Part shown: piece after piece, positions 9,093 through 17,048 of the stretch
Layout: every line of letters starts with the position of its first letter
How positions within the stretch are numbered: position 1 is the stretch's first letter
Origin: Enteropsectra breve
Taxonomy: Eukaryota; Microsporidia
Assembly: GCA_024243835.1 (NCBI GenBank)
Contig: JALPMN010000586.1
Coordinates: 1 to 24,527, forward strand
Direction: 5' to 3'
DNA length: 24,527 nucleotides
Notes under the pieces: generated by a model
Seen by the model: only the letters and a program-made list of their open reading frames with translations
Database searches by the model: none
What the model was told of the DNA's origin: nothing
Made by a program: the position numbers and the translations under genes

Positions 9093-9606
9093 TTTAAAAT
9101 TTAAATAAAATGCGAAACTTTTATAATGTTGAAGAGTCACCAGTAAATTGCGTATTTAGACGCATTTTAGCTTTATGGAGCCAGGTGTTGCCTGAAAGAC
9201 TTATAGCATTTACTTCTGTCATTTAACAAGATGAGTGTAGTTTTGTAAGGCTAGTTTTAATAGTAAACTCACGCATCTTTGTGCGATATTTAAACACAAC
9301 AGAGTTTTACTTGTTTTGTATTATATTTTTGTGCTACCGAATTAGTAAAATAACAGTAAAAAATTAAACTGTTATTTCAAATAGCTAAAAGATATTTCAA
9401 GATACTCAAAGCTCAAAACAATAAGCATGGATATGTAAATTTATTTCATATTTTTTAGAAGCGTTTTTATCGTGTTTACAGCAAATAAAGATGCTTTATA
9501 TTAAAGTAGCACCAGCGACATTTCTAGTCCAAGTAAAAAATTGCTTTGTGACACTCTGCAGTCGAACGAAAATTTTACAAAAATTTTGTGAAAAATTTTA
9601 TCCTAA
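9093..9606. other. Divergent promoter region, kinesin and RPS4
   Basis: About 510 bases, AT-rich, no ORF. It holds TTGTGCG at 9279-9285, AAATTTTAAA just upstream of the kinesin ATG, and a triple AAAATTTT array upstream of RPS4. Confidence 0.5.
9569..9604 (+). promoter_or_regulatory. Triple AAAATTTT array and CCT motif of RPS4
   Basis: AAAATTTT occurs at 9569, 9580 and 9592 (spacing 11 and 12 bases), and TCCTAAATG spans the start codon. AAATTT-like and CCC-like motifs close to start codons are known transcription signals of microsporidia, the first often marking highly expressed genes. The ArgRS gene (17025-17049) has the same arrangement, down to TCCTAAATG. Confidence 0.6.
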
Positions 9607-10413
9607 ATGCCATCTGGAGGACACAGACACTTGAAAAGATTAGCAGCATCGAAGGCATGGGGCCTCGAGAAGACCGGCGGTAAGTTCGCAGTCAGAATGA
9701 ATTCTGGTGCACACAACAAGAGCCTCTCAATCCCTCTCAAATACATCTTGACCAGATTCTTGAAGGTCGCTGGCACCAACAAAGAGGTATCTCATATTCT
9801 CAATAACGAAATGATCCAGATAAACGGAAAGGAAGTAAAGGACCCCAAGGCCCCAGTTGGTCTTTTCGATGTTGTCTCAATAAAGAAGACCAATGAACAC
9901 TATAGACTTATGTTCAACATCAACAGAAAGTTCAAGGTGCACAAGATCAGTGCCGATGAGGCTCAGTTCAGAATTACCAAGGTGAAGTCCAAGGATGTTG
10001 AGAATGGAACACCATTCACTCGTTCTCTTGACGGATACAATTTTAGATTTGTTGATCCTTCTGTTCAGATTGGTGATACCATCAAAGTTGATATTAAGAC
10101 AAACAAGGTTGTTGATTCTCTGAGATTCGAGCCTGGAAAGGTTGCCTTCGTGTACAGTGGATCAAACACCGGAAGAGTCGGTGTTATTCACAGAATTGAG
10201 AAGCTCCAGGACGGAAAGAGCTATGTGCATCTTGCTGATTCTAGCAATCACACCTTCACAGTTCTTGACTCCAAGGCCATAATTATTGGTTTTGCAGACA
10301 AACTCTGGATTTCTCTTGATTCTGATGCCGGTGTCAAGCTTGATGAGTTTGAGCGCAGTAATCTCAGATATGCCGTTGCCACAAACGAGGTTGTTGAAGT
10401 TGAAGACAATTAA
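9607..10413 (+). CDS. RPS4: 40S ribosomal protein eS4 (RPS4)
   Basis: A structural protein of the small ribosomal subunit. The 268-residue length is close to that of yeast and animal eS4 (about 260). The N-terminus is typical (RHLKRLAASKAWGLEKTGG), followed by an S4-like RNA-binding region with NGK and DPKAPVGLFDVVSI, then a KOW-like segment (VAFVYSGSNTGRVGVIHRIE, about 178-198). There is no intron. Codon use is more biased than in neighbouring genes (frequent AAG, GTT and AGA), as expected for high expression, and the promoter has three AAAATTTT copies. The start is the first ATG and matches the family N-terminus. Confidence 0.97.
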   Translation: MPSGGHRHLKRLAASKAWGLEKTGGKFAVRMNSGAHNKSLSIPLKYILTRFLKVAGTNKEVSHILNNEMIQINGKEVKDPKAPVGLFDVVSIKKTNEHYRLMFNINRKFKVHKISADEAQFRITKVKSKDVENGTPFTRSLDGYNFRFVDPSVQIGDTIKVDIKTNKVVDSLRFEPGKVAFVYSGSNTGRVGVIHRIEKLQDGKSYVHLADSSNHTFTVLDSKAIIIGFADKLWISLDSDAGVKLDEFERSNLRYAVATNEVVEVEDN

Positions 10414-10743
10414 ATTTAAACGTTATAGTTTTTATCTTGCTGTTTTTTTGGTATGAAAGCGTTTATGTTTTTTTTATAAATTTTGGGTATGAATGCTTAG
10501 TAACTGAGTTCTCATTCAGCTGGATACTAAATTATAGGATTATAAAACATTTATATTCTTAGCATGACAAATTAAGTTTAGATAAATAAAGAATAATTAA
10601 TGTATGTTTTTCCTCATTGAAAAAGCTTTACATTTCTAATATACAAGATTCAAGTCCATAAATATTAAAGTATTTACATTTCTTATAAATCTGTACTAGA
10701 AGTATAAAATGTGATAAAAACTTTTAATAACACGTCCATAAAT
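10414..10743. other. Convergent intergenic region, RPS4 and proteasome beta1
   Basis: About 330 AT-rich bases between two 3' ends. T-runs at about 10441-10480 follow RPS4 and AATAAA-like sequences occur near 10585. I see no gene. Confidence 0.5.
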
Positions 10744-11352
10744 TTACTTAAGCCTGTTTCCTGGTACGAAATATCGTTGTATGTTGTCTTTTGTTATTGC
10801 AGCCATGCGAACAACACCACCGGATGAGTTGTCTTTGTTTATCGCAAGTGTGACAGCCTTGCGTGCAAATGCCAGGCCTTCCTCCAGGGTCATGTCTTCT
10901 TTGTAGTTCAGTTGGCAAAATGTCTGTATGAAAATGGATCCGCTTCCTCCGAGGGCTATGCTTTCCTCCTGCATTGCGCCGCATGGGCCGATTTTAAACA
11001 CCCGTGGGCTTTCGTCATATCCAGCGACTATAAGCCCTGCAGTGAGCGCATCCTTGTGTCTATAAATAACATCCCGAAGGATGTTCGAGGTCACCTGCAC
11101 GGATGGAATCTTGCCCTCTGAGACGCTCCATTGCTTGATAAAATTTTCGGCATATCGTGTTATGCGCTGGGTGTCGGCGGCGCTTCCACTACGGCAGCAG
11201 TAGATGTTAGAGGTGATCTTGGTGAGCTTGTTGGTTACCCGCGAGTCGATGAACGAGCCGGAGGAAGTTCTGCTGTCAGCAGCCAAGATTACTCCGTCTC
11301 TGTAAATAAAAGCCATTATTGTTGTTCCTGTAGATACTTCTTCAAATTCCAT
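10744..11352 (-). CDS. PRE3: 20S proteasome subunit beta1
   Basis: A catalytic beta subunit (caspase-like activity) of the 20S core. The 202 residues begin with a nine-residue propeptide ending in Gly9; autocleavage would expose Thr10 of TTIMA. The family-specific blocks are plain: GVILAADSRTSSGSFIDSRV, CCRSGSAADTQ, AIGGSGS-like ALGGSGS, and SSGGVVRMAAI near the C-terminus. RVT-x-KLT and CCRSGSAADTQ point to beta1 rather than beta2 or beta5. The propeptide is shorter than the 19 residues of yeast beta1. CACCCTT (11353-11359) abuts the ATG. No AATAAA overlaps the stop here; AGTAAA does. Confidence 0.95.
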   Translation of the reverse strand: MEFEEVSTGTTIMAFIYRDGVILAADSRTSSGSFIDSRVTNKLTKITSNIYCCRSGSAADTQRITRYAENFIKQWSVSEGKIPSVQVTSNILRDVIYRHKDALTAGLIVAGYDESPRVFKIGPCGAMQEESIALGGSGSIFIQTFCQLNYKEDMTLEEGLAFARKAVTLAINKDNSSGGVVRMAAITKDNIQRYFVPGNRLK

Positions 11353-11884
11353 AAGGGTGAAAATAACAAAAATAATGAAGGGTCATATTCAAACAAGTAA
11401 GAAAGTACCACAGGAAACAGTAAAATAGTAATGTTTTGAACACAATGCTAACTATTCTATGAATATCTTGCAAAATACTCTGTTCCATCCGCTCACATTA
11501 ATATTACGCCTCAAAAAGCTATTTAAAAATTAAGTTTCATGTTGTAATTTAGGTTAATGATAAGCACAAACTCTTTTCCGAAGTTTTATCATCATTTAAG
11601 TTTAAAATATAAAGGCGTATATCTTGAAATTTTTTCGGTTAAACGAATAGCTGTTTGCTTTATCATTAATCAGCCGACTTCAAACGGTTTCAGGCAGGCA
11701 GTTCGACATGAACCTGATCGGACGCTAAAAGCATCTCTTAGCTTAACCGAAAACCACTAAAAGAATAAAATCAGAAAAATTGTTTGACGTTGTTTTCAAT
11801 GAATGTTTTCAGCAATAAAAGGATTTAGCTAGTAATTTAGTGTTTATCCTTTTATTCAAGTCAAAAAAAAGTATTCAAAACTCT
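11353..11884. other. Intergenic region, proteasome beta1 promoter plus structured element
   Basis: About 530 bases. The left part should hold the beta1 promoter. A conspicuous GC-raised block at 11632-11753 is closed by a perfect inverted repeat (separate entry). A 67-codon ORF at 11557-11760 (+) covers the block, but I do not believe it is coding. Confidence 0.5.
11632..11753. ncRNA. Candidate structured RNA, 122 nt, closed by 11-bp stem
   Basis: TTTTCGGTTAA (11632-11642) and TTAACCGAAAA (11743-11753) are perfect reverse complements. The enclosed 100 bases have close to half G+C, against about 30% in the flanks. On the plus strand they hold further helices: GTTC-GACAT-GAAC (11701-11713) extended by CAG / CTG, GCTAA / TTAGC (11724-11742) stacked directly on the closing stem, and CCG / CGG (11674-11687). 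AAATTTTTT leads into the left arm. I cannot match it to tRNA, 5S, U1, U2, U4, U5, SRP or RNase P/MRP RNA by eye. The strand is undecided; the plus strand has no internal TTTT. Confidence 0.4.
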
Positions 11885-13384
11885 TTATTTTATAAATTTG
11901 TCGGCTATCTTTCTCTTGGTCGCAGATAAGTCGATATTTTTGGTCTTTTCAAGCGAAAGAATCTTCTCCATGCACCTCAGCATCAGATAATCATCAATAT
12001 TGCTATTTATCACCATCCTATCTATTATTTCATTTACGTATTCATCGAACAGCTCTTCTTTCAGCATATCACACAGCCCTTCATATGAACAACGGAACAG
12101 CTCAGCAACATTTTTCACAAAGGCAACTGTTCTATTCTTCAGAAGATTTTCAGGCACAAATGATCTGAAACGCTCATAGTTTTCAATAAAATATGCCACA
12201 AGCCCTGGAGCTAATTCTCTGACGTCGATTTCGTGGTTCAGGATAAACCTGATCATCTGCTCATAGTCGCATCGTTCCTCGAGGATCTCCAAGTATTTTC
12301 CCAGGAGTATCGTGTTGTCGATTGAGTTTCTCTGGCTGAAGCTCACTAAGGTTTCAACTGTCAGATGGTTCAACTCAATTTTATTTAGCAGTGTATTAAA
12401 GTAAAACTCACTCGTACGAGAGTAGGCCAAATAATCAAGACTTATTTGATAGTCAAGAGGCTGCACCAGCAGTGAAATCTCTTCAAACATCTTCTCATAT
12501 CGTTTTAAGCTCAGAGGAGCTGAGAAGGCAATGGCGCCTATAAGTTGAATCCAAACACTGCTTGACTGGAGAAGTGGAGTGAAATCACCCCTTAAAATTG
12601 AAAGATACTCGTTACAGGGCTCTTTTGCCTCCACTTTATATGAAAGACAGTAGCAGTACTTTTCCAGTTCATCCTGAAAACAGTTATATTTACCGCAAAA
12701 AATAGCCTTTAGTCTGCCATCGATATGGTGCCTGTTGCACAGCTCGCTGATCTCATCGTGCATATCAGGCTTTAGAAGCAGCTGGGACAGTTCCTCCATT
12801 GCCTGGCTCAGCTCAGGCTTCAGTGCCTTTATTGTTCCCAAATTCCCTCTGCAAGCATGGCCAATGATATCTGAGTCGTACAGCCTGAAGTTGGTATTCA
12901 AAAATGTATTTAGTTTTTCCACAAAGCTGCAGTTTTTGAGGAGATGCAGCTCTATGAGATGTGCGTGCAGATGAAACTTCTTTAGAAGCTCTTTTCCAGC
13001 TATATCCTTTTTCATGAGCGTTTTTAATATGAGCATACGAAGCTCTTCAATAAAATAAAGCCTTTTCGTAGACGCAGACTCAATGCGGGTGTATGCCTGG
13101 GATTTGATACGTGTGGCGAGCAGACCATCCCTGCTCCCAGCTTTTATCGGACTCTGTCGGTTCGTAACCTGCTTGAGGGCCCTGTTTTCAATCGGATTCA
13201 TGGGTATTTCTTTTTGGCATACACGTTTTACAAAATAGTCTAATGAGCGCCTGGGTGTGCTGCTGCAGTAGGACTTCAGATGCATCTCAATGATACGGAG
13301 GGTCTCTGTATATAGCTCCATGTCTGTTATTTCTTCGGGCCTGGATGCCTTTGGTTCCTTAACTAGCGAGAATATTTCCATCAT
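11885..13384 (-). CDS. Helical protein of unknown function (possible nucleoporin-like)
   Basis: A 499-residue ORF starting MMEIFSLV (two adjacent ATGs, 13384 and 13381). It is almost entirely leucine- and glutamate-rich helix without signal peptide, membrane segment or catalytic motif. The first about 115 residues are basic and Ser/Pro-containing, and residues from about 120 on look like an alpha-solenoid. A W-x-x-L-x-G-A-x-x-x-x-x-P segment near 285-300 is reminiscent of Nup85-type scaffold nucleoporins, but this is weak. Other helical scaffolds (vesicle coats, APC/C subunits) are equally possible. The stop codon overlaps AATAAA and CCCAAAAAGGG precedes the start. Confidence 0.75.
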   Translation of the reverse strand: MMEIFSLVKEPKASRPEEITDMELYTETLRIIEMHLKSYCSSTPRRSLDYFVKRVCQKEIPMNPIENRALKQVTNRQSPIKAGSRDGLLATRIKSQAYTRIESASTKRLYFIEELRMLILKTLMKKDIAGKELLKKFHLHAHLIELHLLKNCSFVEKLNTFLNTNFRLYDSDIIGHACRGNLGTIKALKPELSQAMEELSQLLLKPDMHDEISELCNRHHIDGRLKAIFCGKYNCFQDELEKYCYCLSYKVEAKEPCNEYLSILRGDFTPLLQSSSVWIQLIGAIAFSAPLSLKRYEKMFEEISLLVQPLDYQISLDYLAYSRTSEFYFNTLLNKIELNHLTVETLVSFSQRNSIDNTILLGKYLEILEERCDYEQMIRFILNHEIDVRELAPGLVAYFIENYERFRSFVPENLLKNRTVAFVKNVAELFRCSYEGLCDMLKEELFDEYVNEIIDRMVINSNIDDYLMLRCMEKILSLEKTKNIDLSATKRKIADKFIK

Positions 13385-14015
13385 CCCTTTTTGGGCAAGA
13401 CTTTTTATACTTAAATGTCAAACATCTCAATAACCCAAAATTACGACATTCAAAAAATACAAAAAACAACATTAAAACTCAAATAATATGCATATCGTGT
13501 GACACCATGCACGCAAGACAATATTAATCCCTTCTTTTGCTTTGGCTTTCTTCCTTATTCAACGCTCACTGTCTCTTAAAAATTTTGCCAAATGTTGAAA
13601 ATTGCTACTGTGTCTTTTAAAACAGTCCTCCAGACTAAGAAATAAGGCAACCTCTTTTTATGAGGGTATTCAAGTTATATCAGGCATCATTAACATGTTA
13701 AAATACTGGCGCATAGCTTTTTTATTACCAAACGTCTTACAATATTGTAGATGGCTCTCAAAGCAGCATAATAATTCAAATCACATTATATTTCATGAAG
13801 AAAGGTTTTAATCGATAAAACACGGCATAGCCACTTTGCCAAGTATATACAAAGCGTTTTCATTCAATAATACTCTTTAAACGTATATTTAGTCATTTTA
13901 ATCATTGAAACAGTTCTAAAAAGGGTGATGAATTTTATAAGCTTAAATTGAGTTGAATCCATGGGTGATCTTGAAATGACCAATACCTGGAAATTAAAAT
14001 ACTATTGAGTTTTAT
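13385..14015. other. Divergent promoter region, helical protein and YJU2
   Basis: About 630 bases. AAAATTTT near 13577 and GTCTTGCGT (minus, 13511-13519), related to the ATM1 upstream repeats, are the only signals I see. A 69-codon frame at 13602 begins with TTG and is not credible. Confidence 0.45.
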
Positions 14016-14621
14016 ATGCTGAAAAAGGCGTTGGTTAAGTTTGCCTGTCACAACAAACATGCACTGTTGCGCGAAAGAGAAAGCCCTCCAATGAAATACA
14101 AACAATTTCTCAAAAAATCAATAGAGTCCAAACTTGTTGGTAAAAATAGAAGAAAGGTCAGGTATGCACTACCATTTGCTCTAAAGTGCATGGCATGCGA
14201 GTGTTTTTACGATGTGAGCACTCGTGTGAACTGCTTCAAGGAAACCATAAAAGATGAGTTATACTGTGGTGTTAATATCTGCAGGTTTATCATACGCTGT
14301 AAAATATGCAGAAGCTTTTTCACCCTGCTGACCGATCCAGAAAATGGATGCTACAAAATAGAGGCGGGATGCATTGCGATAAACCTTCAGAAAGCCGCCT
14401 CGGATTCAGATCTGCCTTCATGCGACACTGGCGGATTGAACAATATGAAAATACAACACATCAACAGCACATATGCCAAAGCGACAGCCAGCGAGAGAGT
14501 GTATGAAGATGCACGAAAACTCGAGAGCACCGATTTCAAGCTTCTCTATGAGGCATTGGCGAACAAAATAACAATTCAGGAAATGGCGCGGCGCAAGTTC
14601 TTAGAAAAAACCAAAAAATAA
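14016..14621 (+). CDS. YJU2: Splicing factor Yju2 (CWC16 family)
   Basis: Yju2/CCDC94 joins the Prp19-associated complex in the activated spliceosome and promotes the first catalytic step by helping hold the branch helix. The 201 residues hold the conserved CWC16 core. LPFALKCMAC gives the first zinc pair (C58, C61), followed by F-K-E-T-x-x-D-E-x-Y-x-G-V, then RFIIRCKIC with the second pair (C95, C98) and LTDPENGCYKIEAG. The GET/ELY-x-G-x-x-x-x-RF-x-IRC pattern favours Yju2 over the CCDC130 branch. It is shorter than yeast Yju2 (278), with a reduced C-terminal tail. The N-terminus before about residue 45 lacks the usual KYYPPDF start. AATAAA overlaps the stop. The gene converges on the Dad1-like gene 30 bases away. 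Its presence fits the U6 gene 2 kb downstream. Confidence 0.85.
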   Translation: MLKKALVKFACHNKHALLRERESPPMKYKQFLKKSIESKLVGKNRRKVRYALPFALKCMACECFYDVSTRVNCFKETIKDELYCGVNICRFIIRCKICRSFFTLLTDPENGCYKIEAGCIAINLQKAASDSDLPSCDTGGLNNMKIQHINSTYAKATASERVYEDARKLESTDFKLLYEALANKITIQEMARRKFLEKTKK

Positions 14622-14651
14622 ACTTACAGCATATTTTATTATATTGCATTT

Positions 14652-14888
14652 TTATTCCTTCTTTTTTAGTTTGCTGTAGTCCTCAACTAGATCTTTGTAT
14701 AACGAAAAAACATCTGCGATTTTGTTTCCTATTTTTGAGAATCCCGACAGCGTGTCAACATAGTTGTCGAGGCCTGCTGATATTTCTGTCAGCATTTTGC
14801 TGAGTGTCTGCCCATCCAAATGCATCTTCTTCAGCTCATCGATATTCAGTTCATCCGCGGGAATGAATGAGCTCTCATGTCCATCCAT
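14652..14888 (-). CDS. DAD1: Dad1-like DASH/Dam1 complex subunit
   Basis: A 78-residue helical protein. Residues about 40-72 match the Dad1 helix pattern position by position: L-x6-L-x2-[FI]-x2-[IV]-G-x2-[IF]-x2-V-x2-L-[YW]-K-x-L, here from LDNYVDTLSGFSKIG to LYKDLVEDY. Dad1 is a small core subunit of the ten-protein Dam1 ring that couples kinetochores to microtubule plus ends in fungi. The protein is shorter than yeast Dad1 (94), with an acidic N-terminus and a KLKKKE tail. CCCC (14889-14892) abuts the ATG, preceded by AATTTTT. The stop lies inside AATAAA. The identification rests on a pattern match in a short helical protein, so other small coiled coils remain possible; the gene itself is well supported by its start and stop signals. 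Confidence 0.6.
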   Translation of the reverse strand: MDGHESSFIPADELNIDELKKMHLDGQTLSKMLTEISAGLDNYVDTLSGFSKIGNKIADVFSLYKDLVEDYSKLKKKE

Positions 14889-14997
14889 GGGGTAAAAATT
14901 CGTAGAGCTTCAGATGAAAGAAGAACAAACTAATTTAGAAAAATGCCCATTTAATAGTTAAAACAAATGACACAAAATGTAAATCTATGGTTTATTT

Positions 14998-16113
14998 CTA
15001 TGGGCCATATTTGTTTTGCCTGGGCATGAAGGAATAGTCGGACCCGTGTATTTTGTAGTGGGCTGTTAGATTGTCAGATCTAGAGAAGGATCGGTTGCAT
15101 CCGGGAAATGAGCACTTATATGGCCTTTCACCCGTATGCATCAGCATGTGCCTCTTCAAATGCTCGTACCTCTTAAAGGCCCTGCGGCACATCCCATGCT
15201 CACACACAAAAGGCCTATTTAAATCATTCGCACTGGCGCATTTAACCTTATTTCTCCTCCGTTCAGCAGTGGCTTTTTCAGGCTGGCAGAGAGACGCATT
15301 TTCAAAATCAAAAATATTCGACTGGGACAATCCACTGCATTTTGTAAGCTTGTTTTCTAAAGTGGCAGTTGGAAACTCAACATTTCCAAAAATATTGTCA
15401 GAAATGCTGGTGGCTCCTGTGCTCTGAAAGCCGAAGAGGTCGCTCTTTTCTTCAGAAATAAAAGCGCAGATCTCATCCCATACCGATGCATTCAGAACCC
15501 GTATGTTGACACAAGAAAGGACCTTTCCAGTGTGCTCATCAACAATATTTTTAATTTCTAAAATCTTCTTGATAAAATTTGATGTTTTGTGGCGGTAGTT
15601 GCACAATGGTAAAAATTCTTCTATAAAAGACAGAAGATCATCAACTGAAATGAAACTGACCCCTTCTTTTCTCATTATCTTAGACTTGGGCTGTATCAGC
15701 CAATGCGGCTTTTTGTTCTCAATGCAATCAGCCAGGTTTTTATATTCTAATTTCAGGCGCTCGATTCTTATCTTGGCAAACTGATTTTCTAAGGCCTCTT
15801 GCGGCTGCACTACTCGTTGTGCGTCTTTATTGCTAACATCCTTTTCCAGCTCGAAAATATTGAAGTACAGGCTGTTTGTGTGATCAATTTCGACATCTTT
15901 CTTATCTTCTTCTTTATGAAACGGCTTTGCCTCTCTGTTTTCAATATGCTGTGAATCAGAATCCTCGTGCTCTAAGTTCGAGCTATCGAACAGGCCCCTG
16001 ATAAACCTGAATTCAGAGCTCTCCTTCTGCTTTAATACATCTGTAATATCAAAATCATACTGCTTATCCTCTGTTTCATCAGTTTTGTCATGCCATGTTT
16101 CAGGATGTTTCAT
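14998..16113 (-). CDS. C2H2 zinc-finger transcription factor
   Basis: A 371-residue protein with two C-terminal C2H2 fingers (about 302-358), each C-x4-C-x12-H-x3-H: CEHGMC...HLKRHMLMH, linker TGERPYKC, then CSFPGC...NLTAHYKIH. The HTGERPY linker and the RSDN-type recognition helix show DNA binding. The EHLKRH / FSRSDNL combination is typical of fungal stress and developmental regulators (Msn2/4, Ste12-type fingers). The N-terminal 300 residues are acidic and low in complexity (about 1-110), followed by a folded-looking region (about 115-240, from RLKLEYKNLADCI through SVWDEICAFI) that I do not recognise. I see no Ste12 homeodomain-like motif. AAATAAA follows the TAG stop. Confidence 0.9.
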   Translation of the reverse strand: MKHPETWHDKTDETEDKQYDFDITDVLKQKESSEFRFIRGLFDSSNLEHEDSDSQHIENREAKPFHKEEDKKDVEIDHTNSLYFNIFELEKDVSNKDAQRVVQPQEALENQFAKIRIERLKLEYKNLADCIENKKPHWLIQPKSKIMRKEGVSFISVDDLLSFIEEFLPLCNYRHKTSNFIKKILEIKNIVDEHTGKVLSCVNIRVLNASVWDEICAFISEEKSDLFGFQSTGATSISDNIFGNVEFPTATLENKLTKCSGLSQSNIFDFENASLCQPEKATAERRRNKVKCASANDLNRPFVCEHGMCRRAFKRYEHLKRHMLMHTGERPYKCSFPGCNRSFSRSDNLTAHYKIHGSDYSFMPRQNKYGP

Positions 16114-16457
16114 TTTCTGTCAGTAGTGACTCATTTTTTTCTATTACTGATTGTCCAATTAAAATACTTCCTTGGCCAATCGAAATAGTTTAAATTCTGG
16201 TCAAACCAAATTTCACTTTAAGGAGGCCAAATCACCTATTTAAAATAAAGGGGCAAATCAAATCCAGGCAGGCCTGCAAATTAACGACATAAGCACAGTC
16301 TCACTATCCAAAGAGAGAATTGCTGAAGAGCTCCAAAATCTCTCATTTACATATGCTGATCACGGATATTAAACTACATACAAGAAATAGATGAAATAAA
16401 TACTTTTAATGCGTGTTTAAATAAAAAACTGAAATTGACAAGCAAATACTTTCCTAT

Positions 16458-16566
16458 AAAATGCCGAGACAGCCCCGGCGTGCTTCTCAGGCGCATGTGC
16501 CGTCCTTATTCAGGGGCATGCTAATCTTCTCGGTGTTGATGATGGAAGGAAATCCCTCCACGGAAC
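16458..16566 (-). ncRNA. U6: U6 spliceosomal snRNA
   Basis: On the minus strand the core GAGAAGATTAGCATGCCCCTG followed by AATAAGGACGGCAC matches the most conserved part of U6 (ACAGAGA box region, AGC triad, internal stem-loop). A 5' stem-loop forms from TGGAGG / CCTTCCA (16543-16560). The internal stem-loop is TGCC...GGCA (16498-16518) with an extra AC bulge. A 3' hairpin GCC-T-GAGA / TCTCGGC (16463-16492) is followed by TTTT at 16458-16461, a Pol III stop. Length is about 109 nt, normal for U6. The box reads ACCGAGA instead of ACAGAGA (16528-16534). U6 forms the catalytic centre of the spliceosome with U2. The ends are estimated to within about 10 bases. Confidence 0.93.
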
Positions 16567-16580
16567 AAAAAACACATTTG

Positions 16581-16588
16581 TTTTTATA
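16581..16588 (-). promoter_or_regulatory. TATA box of U6 gene
   Basis: TATAAAAA read on the minus strand, 15-22 bases before the estimated U6 start. Pol III U6 promoters usually place TATA about 25-30 bases upstream, so the true 5' end may lie a few bases further inside, near 16558. Confidence 0.55.
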
Positions 16589-17024
16589 GCTTTGATTAAA
16601 TATAGGGGCGGATCTGTTTGTTATAACAATCTCACAGGATGCTTATAAGACAAGCAATAAAATAAATACTGTATTGCCTTTATTTTTGTATTTAAATACG
16701 CACTAGATATTTTGAGATAGAATTAAATGTTGATATTTTATTTATGCATTTTTGTCTCAAGCTTGTAAGTCAATAAATGTGCTTTATTTTATATGAACTG
16801 ACTATTAAGTCTAATTAAGTATAGATAGTAAACATTTTGTTTATAAAACTATAAATTTCAGTTATAACGCTATATTTAGGTCATCTTAAAGGCTTCTACT
16901 TGAAAATTAATGCACGAATCAAAACGTACTGCAAAATCTTTTATTGAAACGAAGCACTATATCTCTGAGAAATCTGAAAATAATAAGGAAATAACTGCAC
17001 CGTCTTTCTGCTTATCGATGAAAT

Positions 17025-17046
17025 AAAATTTTTAAAAATTTGTCCT
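17025..17046 (+). promoter_or_regulatory. AAATTT and CCT motifs of ArgRS
   Basis: AAAATTTTT (17025-17033) and AAAAATTT (17034-17041) are followed by TCCTAAATG, the same start context as RPS4. This matches the microsporidian AAATTT-like and CCC-like signals. Confidence 0.5.
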
Positions 17047-17048
17047 AA

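Larger units (their letters stand above)
16114..17048. other. Intergenic region holding the U6 gene
   Basis: About 930 bases between the zinc-finger and ArgRS starts. It contains a coding-like open stretch with no start codon (16241-16372, +), the U6 snRNA and its TATA box (16458-16588, -), and the AAATTT/CCT promoter of ArgRS at the right edge. The rest is AT-rich with nothing recognised. Confidence 0.6.

Noticed and set aside
9093..9140. Sixteen-codon upstream extension of kinesin starting at GTG
   Set aside because: Non-ATG start and no motor sequence in the extension; the ATG at 9092 is preceded by AAATTTTAAA.
11632..11753. Interpretation of the inverted-repeat element as U4 snRNA
   Set aside because: A GCTGATT on the minus strand could pair with U6, but the segment expected to pair with the U6 region 3' of its stem-loop (a GGCGCATG-like sequence) is absent.
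11557..11760. 67-codon plus-strand ORF with an ATG
   Set aside because: It lies over the inverted-repeat element, has no start-proximal CCC signal and no recognisable protein; the RNA-like structure explains the block better.
13602..13811. 69-codon plus-strand frame in the helical protein/YJU2 promoter region
   Set aside because: It begins with TTG, not ATG, and has no family resemblance or start signals.
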